Source: Acholeplasmataceae bacterium UBA6235 (GTDB lineage Bacteria; Bacillota_I; Bacilli_A; Acholeplasmatales; UBA5453). Taken from it: a stretch of 5,330 nt of DNA. Numbering within the stretch: the stretch's first letter is position 1; each line of letters begins with the position of its first letter. Position numbers and translations under genes: made by a program. The stretch lies in assembly GCA_002441525.1 (NCBI GenBank), contig DJWH01000067.1:109050-114379 (forward strand), read 5' to 3'. The notes under the pieces are model-generated. The model was given only the letters and a program-made list of their open reading frames with translations, was not told where the DNA came from and searched no databases. Below are positions 1 through 5,330 of this stretch, one piece after another.

Positions 1-2438
1 GTTTCAATGGTGATGAATAAGGATTTGCCAAAGGTGTTGAAATCGACAAATGGTTTACCATATTCTGCGCTCGACTTGATATCCTCAACCTTGAGTTGAA
101 CTGAACCCAACTTCGCAGTGATGAGGACAGAAACATTTTCTTTGATTTGTTCATTTGAAAGTCTTGAAACGTCACGAATGAAATGCGGATTACGTTTCTT
201 CATCGCGAACAATTGGATTGGATTCTTCAATCGTTTAGACAATGGAATGTTAGCAACCTTTTCTCGTTTCAAATTACCAAGGGAGGTTAAAATAACCAAA
301 TCATCCGATGATTTCGCATAAATGGCTTTGACAACTTTATCATCACCCACCAGTGGTAATGACTTAATTCCACTGGCTTGTGTACCATAGATTGGGACAT
401 CGGTCGAATTGAATCTAAGCGCATTCGCTTGTTTGGTAAACACAATGATATTATGTTTTGGTCCGAGTTCAACAGAGGTTAATTCATCGTTTTCATCGAC
501 CTTCATCGCACGGATTGGTTTGGTGTAACGAGAAACATTGAAATCACTCAACTTGGTTTGTTTGATTTGACCGGATTCCGTAATGAGCAACAAGGTTTGA
601 TCTTCAACGAACTCACTGATACATAAAATCTTAATGATGAATTCATTTTTCTCGATTGGGATGATGTTGTTGATGAAAGAACCCAAATCTTTCCACTTGG
701 TTTCTTCAATCTCAAACACAGGCATATACAAATAATTACCTAGGGTAGTAAACATCAACAGTGTATCTTTGGTCGATACTTCTTGATCGAATAACATACC
801 ATCTTGTTCTTTTAGACCTGGTTGTTTAGATGCGACATAACTACGAAGATTCGAACGTTTGATGTAACCATCTTTGGTCACACCTACACGAACACGTTCT
901 TCGCTGATGAGGTCAGATTTTTCAATCTTGATGGCTGAAATTTCGTCTTCAATTTGTGTTTTTCTTTCTGTCCCAACTTTAGAAGAGACTTCTTTGAGTT
1001 CTTTCTTAATGACAGACAATAAAACCTGTTCATCGGAAAGTACTTTGGTAAGCCATTCGATTTTTTCAGTCAGTTCATTGGATTCTTTGATGAGTGCGTC
1101 AATATCTGTTGAGCTCAAACGATATAATTGTAATGTGACGATGGCTTCCGCTTGTAATTCTGTAAAGCCAAAGGCATTCATGATGTTTTCTTTTGAGTTT
1201 TGTTTATTTTTAGATTGACGAATGATGTGGACAACTTCATCGACGACATCCACCATTTTGATCAAACCATTGACGATGTGCAAACGTTTCTCTGCACGAT
1301 CGAGTTCAAAGTTTGAGCGATTGGTGATGACTTCCTTTTGATGGTTGATATAAGCATCTAAGATGTCTAAAATACCCATTTGAACGGGTCTTTGGTGGTG
1401 TATCGCAACCATATTATAGTTGTATGTGATTTGTAAATCGGTATTTTTTAACAAGTAAGCTAGGCAAATATCTGGATTAGAATCTTTCTTAAGTTCAATG
1501 GAGATTCTTAACCCTTCACGGTCAGATTCGTCTCTAACTTCTTGTAAATCTTCCAGTTTTTTATCAATTCGAAGCATATCGATCGACTTAACCAATTCTG
1601 CTTTGTTGACTTCAAATGGGATTTCAGTCACGACGATTCGGGTTTGGTCTTTATTGAATGTTTCGAAAAATGTTTTTGAACGGATAATGACTTTCCCAGA
1701 CCCAGTTTCGAAGGCTTGACGGATACCATCACGGCCTTGAACAATCGCACCGGTCGGAAAATCCGGTCCTTGAACGATTTTTAAAATGCGTTCCACGGTT
1801 AAATCGGGTTTGTCGATTCTTTCGATGGTAGCTTTAATGATTTCTTTTAGGTTGTGTGGTGGAATCTTGGTGGCGTAACCGGATGAAATCCCGTTCGCAC
1901 CATTCACAAGTAGGTTTGGAAACTTCGCAGGTAAAACGGTTGGTTCCAATTCTTCATCATCGAAGTTTGGGATGAAAGGCACCGTACGTTTATCGATATC
2001 GGCGATCAAAAATTCAGCTTCTTTAGACAATCTCGCTTCGGTATAACGCATCGCCGCAGCCGAGTCACCATCGATCGAACCGTTGTTCCCGTGCATGTCG
2101 ATCAAGCAAACGCCCATTTTGAAGTTTTGACTCATACGAACCATCGCTTCATAAATCGATGAGTCACCATGTGGGTGGTATTTCCCCATGACTTCCCCAG
2201 CGATACGAGCCGACTTTTTATATGGTTTGTCGTTAAACATACCCATTTTGTACATGGCAAAAAGAATGCGTCTTTGAACGGGTTTGAGGCCGTCACGCGC
2301 ATCCGGTAATGCTCTATCTTGGATGATGTATTTGGAATAACGTCCAAAACGTTCCCCAACGATGTCTTCTAAACGTTCGCTGGTGATTTTCTCTTCGATA
2401 AAGGTATCAATGGCTTGGGAGACTGGTTTCTTACTCAT
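1..2438 (-). CDS. parC: DNA topoisomerase IV subunit A (ParC), 3' end cut by window edge
   Basis: ParC is the DNA breakage-reunion subunit of topoisomerase IV. With ParE it decatenates replicated chromosomes and relaxes supercoils in the cytoplasm. I translated the minus frame from the ATG at 2438: it stays open for 812 codons to the window edge with no frameshift. The winged-helix domain begins near R30 (RFGRYSKYIIQ). The QRDR motif HPHGDSSIYEAM is at 88-99, and the catalytic tyrosine is Y132 in AMRYTEARL. GISSGYATKIPPHNL (183-197) and a long helical tower/coiled-coil section to about 510 follow. The C-terminal region (about 515-800) shows six pinwheel-blade repeats, with turn glycines at 524, 567, 623, 721 and 778 and a degenerate fourth blade near 671. 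ParC rather than GyrA is supported by no GyrA box, by LQLYRLSSTDI, and by parE directly upstream. S93 and E97, equivalent to S. aureus GrlA S80 and E84, are unmutated. Family members are about 800-830 residues, so little is probably missing. The start overlaps the parE stop by 8 bases and has a strong SD. Confidence 0.97.
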   Translation of the reverse strand, partial: MSKKPVSQAIDTFIEEKITSERLEDIVGERFGRYSKYIIQDRALPDARDGLKPVQRRILFAMYKMGMFNDKPYKKSARIAGEVMGKYHPHGDSSIYEAMVRMSQNFKMGVCLIDMHGNNGSIDGDSAAAMRYTEARLSKEAEFLIADIDKRTVPFIPNFDDEELEPTVLPAKFPNLLVNGANGISSGYATKIPPHNLKEIIKATIERIDKPDLTVERILKIVQGPDFPTGAIVQGRDGIRQAFETGSGKVIIRSKTFFETFNKDQTRIVVTEIPFEVNKAELVKSIDMLRIDKKLEDLQEVRDESDREGLRISIELKKDSNPDICLAYLLKNTDLQITYNYNMVAIHHQRPVQMGILDILDAYINHQKEVITNRSNFELDRAEKRLHIVNGLIKMVDVVDEVVHIIRQSKNKQNSKENIMNAFGFTELQAEAIVTLQLYRLSSTDIDALIKESNELTEKIEWLTKVLSDEQVLLSVIKKELKEVSSKVGTERKTQIEDEISAIKIEKSDLISEERVRVGVTKDGYIKRSNLRSYVASKQPGLKEQDGMLFDQEVSTKDTLLMFTTLGNYLYMPVFEIEETKWKDLGSFINNIIPIEKNEFIIKILCISEFVEDQTLLLITESGQIKQTKLSDFNVSRYTKPIRAMKVDENDELTSVELGPKHNIIVFTKQANALRFNSTDVPIYGTQASGIKSLPLVGDDKVVKAIYAKSSDDLVILTSLGNLKREKVANIPLSKRLKNPIQLFAMKKRNPHFIRDVSRLSNEQIKENVSVLITAKLGSVQLKVEDIKSSAEYGKPFVDFNTFGKSLFITIE

Positions 2439-4389
2439 AATCTGCCTCCTTGATTTGATAATCGTCATCATCAATAAATTCAACGTTGTGTTCAATCCAT
2501 TCACGACGTGGACCTACTTGGTCACCCATCAAGACGGAAACGCGTTTTTCAGCTTCGCCTTCGTCTTCTAGACGGACTTGAATCAATGTGCGTGTCTTAG
2601 GGTCCATGGTGGTTTCCCATAGTTGGTCAAAGTTCATTTCCCCTAACCCTTTGTAACGTTGAATGGTGGTGTTCCCACTTTGAGTCAGACGTTTCAACTC
2701 AACATCATTCCAAGCATAGTTGGAAAGGAGTTTGCCACCCTTCTTTTGGGTAACTTTATATAATGGTGGTAAAGCGATGTATAATTTACCCGCTTCAACC
2801 AATGGTTTCATATATCTAAAGAAGAATGTGATCAACAAGACTTGAATATGGGCACCATCGGTGTCAGCATCGGTCATGATGATGACTTTGTTATAATTAC
2901 ATTTATTAACATCGAAATCGGCACCAAATTCCGCACCAATGGTGTGGATGATGGTATTGATTTCTTCATTTTTCAAAATCGCGTCCACGGTTGCTTTTTC
3001 AGTGTTGATGACCTTACCACGCAGTGGCAAAATCGCTTGGAAACGACGGTCACGACCTTGTTTTGCCGACCCACCAGCAGAGTCACCTTCGACTAAAAAT
3101 AACTCATTTTTAGTTTTGTCTTTGCCTTGAGCTGGCGTCAATTTACCTGATAAGGAAACTTCTTTTTTGTTTTTCTTCTTATCACTTCTGGCTTCATCTC
3201 TGGCTTTACGGGCAGCCTCTCTGGCTTTAAAAGCATCAAATGCACGTTTGATTAAACCTGAAGAGAATTCCATATTTTCTTCTAGGTAATAGGTTAATTT
3301 ATCGTAGATAATCGATTCCATCGCGTTTCTTGCTTCAGGTGAGCCTAACTTGGATTTGGTTTGTCCTTCAAATTCAAGGAATGCTTCAGGGATACGAACA
3401 GAGATGACTGCAGTCATGCCTTCGCGGATATCAACACCATCGAGATTTTGATCTTTTTCTTTCAAAATGCCGTATTTTCTTGCATAATCATTGATGGCTC
3501 TCGTGGAAGCACTCTTGAAACCAGTTTCGTGAGTCCCACCATCTCTCGTACGGACATTATTAACAAACGAAATGATGGTTTCGCTGTATTGATTGGTAAA
3601 TTGGAATGCGGTTTCGACTTCAATCGCATTGTTTTTATTGACAGTATATACACCCATTAAATCTTTTACTGGGTGATACTCTTGTTTGCCTTTGTTTAAG
3701 AATTCAACATATTCAGAGATACCGCGTTCGTATTGAAACACGTCACTTTGATTGGTACGTTCATCATTCAAGGTAATTTTGAGATTGCGGATTAAAAAAG
3801 CACTCTCACGGAGTCGGTCTTTAATGGTGTCATAGCTGTAGAGTGTCGTAGAGAAAACTTTCGGGTCTGGTTTAAACCAAACGGTCGTTCCGGTTCTTTT
3901 GGTTTTACCGAGTTCAACCAATGGGGAAATGACTTTCCCACCTTCCGAAAAACGTTGTTGCATGATGAGACCATCACGATAAATGGTGACTTCTAGGAAT
4001 GTTGACAAGGCATTAACAACGGATGCACCAACACCATGCAAGCCCCCAGATACTTTATATCCACCCTCAGAACCAAACTTCCCACCAGCGTGTAAAACAG
4101 TAAAAATGATTTCCGTCGTTGGTCTGCCAGATTTATGCAACTTATATGGCAAGCCGCGACCAAAATCATTGATCACTATGCTATTATCATTTTTTATGGT
4201 GACGTTAATCTCTGACCCATAACCAGATAGGGCTTCATCGATCGCATTATCGACAATTTCCCAAACCAAATGGTGTAAACCCCTGGTATCGGTTGACCCG
4301 ATATACATCCCAGGACGTTTTCTTACCGCTTCGAGTCCTTCCAATATCTGGATCGAATCCTCAGAATAAGTCTTCTTCAATTCTTCCAT
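2431..4389 (-). CDS. parE: DNA topoisomerase IV subunit B (ParE)
   Basis: ParE is the ATPase subunit of topoisomerase IV, which drives strand passage and carries the TOPRIM metal site. The 652 residues match the usual Gram-positive length. The N-terminal GHKL ATPase shows E44 (general base) and N48 in WEIVDNAIDEA, D75 in NDFGRGLP, the lid GGLHGVG (115-121), and the transducer lysine K345 in QTKSKLG. A Lys/Arg-rich linker lies at about 389-428. The TOPRIM domain shows EGDSAGG (434-440), PLRGKVINTEKA (455-466) and the Mg2+ motif D507-x-D509-x-D511. QRYKGLGEMN (577-586) follows. INTEKA, AHIQVLL and DFGRG are ParE-type rather than GyrB-type, and the parC neighbour agrees. The ATG at 4389 has AAGGA eight bases upstream (4398-4402) and begins just before the expected DSIQILEGLEAVRKRPGMYIG. 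It is first in the parE-parC operon and divergent from plsY. The stop is TAA, and all five tryptophans use TGG. Confidence 0.98.
   Translation of the reverse strand: MEELKKTYSEDSIQILEGLEAVRKRPGMYIGSTDTRGLHHLVWEIVDNAIDEALSGYGSEINVTIKNDNSIVINDFGRGLPYKLHKSGRPTTEIIFTVLHAGGKFGSEGGYKVSGGLHGVGASVVNALSTFLEVTIYRDGLIMQQRFSEGGKVISPLVELGKTKRTGTTVWFKPDPKVFSTTLYSYDTIKDRLRESAFLIRNLKITLNDERTNQSDVFQYERGISEYVEFLNKGKQEYHPVKDLMGVYTVNKNNAIEVETAFQFTNQYSETIISFVNNVRTRDGGTHETGFKSASTRAINDYARKYGILKEKDQNLDGVDIREGMTAVISVRIPEAFLEFEGQTKSKLGSPEARNAMESIIYDKLTYYLEENMEFSSGLIKRAFDAFKAREAARKARDEARSDKKKNKKEVSLSGKLTPAQGKDKTKNELFLVEGDSAGGSAKQGRDRRFQAILPLRGKVINTEKATVDAILKNEEINTIIHTIGAEFGADFDVNKCNYNKVIIMTDADTDGAHIQVLLITFFFRYMKPLVEAGKLYIALPPLYKVTQKKGGKLLSNYAWNDVELKRLTQSGNTTIQRYKGLGEMNFDQLWETTMDPKTRTLIQVRLEDEGEAEKRVSVLMGDQVGPRREWIEHNVEFIDDDDYQIKEADYE
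2445..2451 (-). promoter_or_regulatory. parC ribosome binding site inside parE
   Basis: The minus strand reads AAGGAGG, a full-strength Shine-Dalgarno, six bases before the parC ATG (2438-2436). It lies wholly within the last codons of parE, where it is read as part of I-K-E-A. Together with the 8-base overlap (ATGAGTAA, containing the parC start and the parE stop) it fixes the parC start and suggests translational coupling. Confidence 0.9.
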
Positions 4390-4413
4390 TAAATCAGTCC
4401 TTGCTTTAGTGAT

Positions 4414-4443
4414 ATTATACCAAATTTTAAACCGTTTTCACAA
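4414..4443 (-). promoter_or_regulatory. Promoter of the parE-parC operon (extended -10)
   Basis: On the minus strand a perfect TATAAT lies at 4419-4414, preceded by TGG (4422-4420), giving the extended -10 form TGnTATAAT. The best -35 is weak: TTGTGA at 4443-4438, four of six matches with an 18-base spacer. Transcription would start near 4407, leaving a leader of under 20 bases that holds the AAGGA site at 4402-4398. This is inferred from sequence only. Confidence 0.75.
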
Positions 4444-4480
4444 TAAAAAATATAGTCATTTTCGATATTTGCAGTATTTT

Positions 4481-4497
4481 AATTGGAATTTCAAATT
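4481..4497. promoter_or_regulatory. Candidate operator: 17-base near-palindrome at the plsY -35
   Basis: The sequence AATTGGAATTTCAAATT is symmetric around its central base except for one pair (G at position 5 against A at position 13). It covers the only plausible plsY -35 (TTGGAA, 4483-4488) and ends three bases before the TG of the extended -10. From memory it matches about 14 of 17 positions of the FabT operator consensus (ANTTTGATTATCAAATT) used by a MarR-family regulator of lipid genes in streptococci and lactococci. AT-rich DNA yields such dyads by chance, so regulator identity is speculative. Confidence 0.35.
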
Positions 4498-4509
4498 ATA
4501 TGATATAAT
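4483..4509 (+). promoter_or_regulatory. Promoter of plsY (extended -10)
   Basis: A perfect TATAAT lies at 4504-4509, preceded by TGA (4501-4503), so the -10 is of the extended type. The nearest -35-like hexamer is TTGGAA at 4483-4488, four of six matches with a short 15-base spacer, so recognition probably relies on the extended -10. The predicted start near 4516 gives a short leader leading straight into the RBS at 4521. Confidence 0.7.
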
Positions 4510-4520
4510 ATTGACGTTAC

Positions 4521-4526
4521 GAGGTG
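4521..4526 (+). promoter_or_regulatory. plsY ribosome binding site
   Basis: GAGGTG (continuing as GAGGTGA) sits five bases before the ATG at 4532, a good Shine-Dalgarno match and distance. It decides the start in favour of 4532 over the upstream in-frame GTG at 4409. Confidence 0.85.
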
Positions 4527-4531
4527 AAAAG

Positions 4532-5203
4532 ATGGGGTTTATCGCTATACAAATCGGTTTAATTTTATTCGCTTATTTGGTTGGTTCTATACCGAATGGA
4601 CTATGGATAGGCAAAGTTTTCTTAAAGATTGATTTAAGGGAACATGGTTCAAAAAATATTGGGGCTTCGAATGCCTTAAGAGTGATGGGTTTAAAGCTAG
4701 GTATACTAACATTCGCACTCGATGCACTGAAAGGTGCTTTGCCAATCATCATTGTTAGAATCTTAAAAGCAACCATTGAGCTAACGACCAATGTGGTCAT
4801 TCTCGATCAAGCTTACGATTATGAAATCATCTTTGGTGTGGTTGCAGTACTCGGTCATACATTCCCACTATTCAATCACTTTAAAGGTGGAAAAGCTGTC
4901 GCATCTTCTGCAGGTATCGTGTTAACCTTAACACCGATTGCAGGGATCTTATGCATCATCACATACATCGTCACTGTCATCCTAACAAAATATGCTTCAC
5001 TAGGTTCAACGTTTGCAGCACTAACGGTATTCGCTGCAGCATTCATTGAGTTTTGGATTAGAGGTTTATTGTTAGAACAACTATTTGTGTTGATTGTATA
5101 CACAATGATGATTTTGTTTATCTTCTATCGCCATCGAGAAAACTACAAACGTTTGCTTAAAGGCACAGAAAATAAGATGTCATTTACAAAGAAAAAAGTA
5201 TAA
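4532..5203 (+). CDS. plsY: Acyl-phosphate:glycerol-3-phosphate acyltransferase PlsY
   Basis: PlsY is an integral inner-membrane enzyme that transfers the acyl group of acyl-phosphate (made by PlsX) to the sn-1 position of glycerol-3-phosphate, giving lysophosphatidate. The 223 residues are strongly hydrophobic. TM1 carries AYLVGSIPNGLWIGK (14-28). Motif 1 is D34-L-R36 with HGSKNIGASN (38-47) and R50. DALKG (64-68) is in TM2. Motif 2, the glycerol-phosphate loop, is GHTFP plus FKGGKAVAS (117-125). Motif 3 is H201, N204, R207, G211 and E213. The essential Ser/Arg and His/Asn/Glu residues known from pneumococcal PlsY are present. The third motif 2 glycine is Ala122, also recalled in staphylococcal PlsY. 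The protein is somewhat longer than the usual 190-205 residues, mainly through an apparent loop at about 80-98 between TM2 and TM3, and a basic tail. The ATG at 4532 is chosen for its SD and for the canonical N-terminus. It has its own promoter and terminator, and its position divergent from parE is conserved in many Firmicutes. Confidence 0.96.
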   Translation: MGFIAIQIGLILFAYLVGSIPNGLWIGKVFLKIDLREHGSKNIGASNALRVMGLKLGILTFALDALKGALPIIIVRILKATIELTTNVVILDQAYDYEIIFGVVAVLGHTFPLFNHFKGGKAVASSAGIVLTLTPIAGILCIITYIVTVILTKYASLGSTFAALTVFAAAFIEFWIRGLLLEQLFVLIVYTMMILFIFYRHRENYKRLLKGTENKMSFTKKKV

Positions 5204-5209
5204 TACCTG

Positions 5210-5236
5210 AACCCTTCATTTTTGAAGGGTTTTTCT
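5210..5236 (+). terminator. Intrinsic terminator of plsY
   Basis: The inverted repeat ACCCTTCA (5211-5218) / TGAAGGGT (5223-5230) has a TTTT loop and can extend by one A-T pair (5210/5231). It is followed by a T-rich run (5230-5234, then CT). It starts seven bases after the plsY TAA. The reverse strand has no T-tract after the stem, so it should act on plus-strand transcripts only. Confidence 0.9.
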
Positions 5237-5237
5237 A

Positions 5238-5246
5238 TGGTATAAT
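5238..5246 (+). promoter_or_regulatory. Extended -10 promoter of the gene starting at 5271
   Basis: TGG (5238-5240) precedes a perfect TATAAT (5241-5246), the same TGGTATAAT seen at parE. No -35 is found at normal spacing: that zone is the loop and 3' arm of the plsY terminator. Transcription would start near 5253, with an AGGA Shine-Dalgarno at 5258-5261 nine bases before the ATG. Confidence 0.7.
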
Positions 5247-5270
5247 GCATTTATGTTAGGATGTGAAATC

Positions 5271-5330
5271 ATGTTGATTAAATCCATCGAATTCCCGACC
5301 GTTTTGGATCAAAACTACCCCTATTATTTG
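5271..5330 (+). CDS. Start of an unidentified gene, cut by window edge
   Basis: An ATG at 5271 opens a frame that continues for 20 codons to the last base of the window. It has a correctly placed AGGA (5258-5261) and an extended -10 promoter behind the plsY terminator, so it is probably the first gene of a new transcription unit. The visible peptide begins MLIKSIEFPTV and ends NYPYYL. It has no signal peptide or membrane segment and no diagnostic motif. The NYPYYL stretch loosely recalls the YPF-x-IP element near the N-terminus of some AAA-type predicted ATPases, but 20 residues cannot support that, so no function is assigned. Confidence 0.65.
   Translation, partial: MLIKSIEFPTVLDQNYPYYL

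Larger units (their letters stand above)
4390..4531. other. AT-rich divergent intergenic region, parE / plsY
   Basis: These 142 bases separate divergent parE and plsY and are markedly richer in A+T than the flanking genes. They contain the parE promoter and RBS at the left end, the plsY promoter and RBS at the right end, and a 17-base near-palindrome at 4481-4497. No ORF, structured RNA or terminator is evident. An in-frame GTG at 4409 would extend plsY leftwards, but it crosses both promoters and is rejected. Confidence 0.85.

Noticed and set aside
874..1218. 114-codon plus-strand open frame antisense to parC, and other shorter antisense frames such as 3361-3660.
   Set aside because: They lie wholly inside conserved parC/parE coding sequence, lack clear RBS or promoter signals and show no recognisable protein features, so they are shadows of the real frames.
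4160..4168. Phe in the ParE ATP-binding motif DFGRG, where GyrB has DNGRG.
   Set aside because: Gram-positive ParE proteins commonly carry an aromatic residue at this position. The essential Asp75 and glycines are intact.
4448..4470. Inverted repeat AAATAT ... ATATTT with an 11-base spacer in the intergenic region.
   Set aside because: Only six A/T pairs in very AT-rich DNA, not aligned with either promoter, and no T-tract. It is expected by chance.
4409..4531. In-frame GTG at 4409 that would add 41 residues to the PlsY N-terminus.
   Set aside because: It has no SD, overlaps the parE -10 and contains the plsY promoter. The ATG at 4532 has a good SD and gives the canonical PlsY N-terminus.
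4390..4531. Search for a Bacillus-type FapR operator, riboswitch or small RNA upstream of plsY.
   Set aside because: No FapR-like box was seen, and both predicted leaders are under about 20 bases, too short for a riboswitch.
4895..4900. Gly-to-Ala change at PlsY residue 122 in motif 2 (GGKA instead of GGKG), a loop whose glycines affect glycerol-3-phosphate binding in mutagenesis.
   Set aside because: From memory, staphylococcal PlsY also reads GGKAVAT here, so this is a normal family variant rather than a defect.
1..5330. Search for CRISPR repeats, insertion-sequence ends, tRNA/rRNA, or a novel defence or mobile system.
   Set aside because: Nearly the whole window is accounted for by three conserved housekeeping genes and their short control regions. 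No repeats or foreign genes were seen.

Overview
The window reads as an ordinary, well-conserved chromosomal locus of a low-GC, Gram-positive-type bacterium, most likely a standard-code Mollicute (Acholeplasma-like) or a close Firmicute relative. The gene order parC-parE with a divergent plsY is typical of this group. Sampled coding lines run at roughly 37-50% G+C, while the intergenic region falls to about 18% in one line. All visible tryptophans are TGG and no in-frame TGA occurs, which argues against the UGA=Trp mycoplasmas. The genus assignment is inference.

Layout: from the left edge to 4389 the minus strand carries the two topoisomerase IV genes. parE (2431-4389) comes first in transcription, and parC (from 2438 leftwards, running off the window at position 1) follows with an 8-base overlap. 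A 142-base AT-rich divergent intergenic region (4390-4531) holds one promoter for parE (minus) and one for plsY (plus). A near-palindrome overlaps the plsY -35 area. plsY (4532-5203, plus) encodes the membrane acyl-phosphate:glycerol-3-phosphate acyltransferase and is followed at once by an intrinsic terminator. A third promoter of the same extended -10 type then leads into a plus-strand gene starting at 5271, of which only 20 codons are visible.

Functionally, ParE (ATPase/TOPRIM) and ParC (DNA breakage-reunion) assemble as a C2E2 heterotetramer that decatenates daughter chromosomes. Their overlapping, SD-coupled reading frames fit near-equimolar synthesis. PlsY makes lysophosphatidic acid, the first committed phospholipid intermediate. 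It is linked to the topoisomerase genes by conserved position, not by an obvious shared pathway.

I found no RNA gene, mobile element, CRISPR array or novel system here. The observations most worth checking are the plsY promoter palindrome, which resembles a FabT-type fatty-acid operator, and the uniform use of extended -10 promoters with weak -35 boxes.
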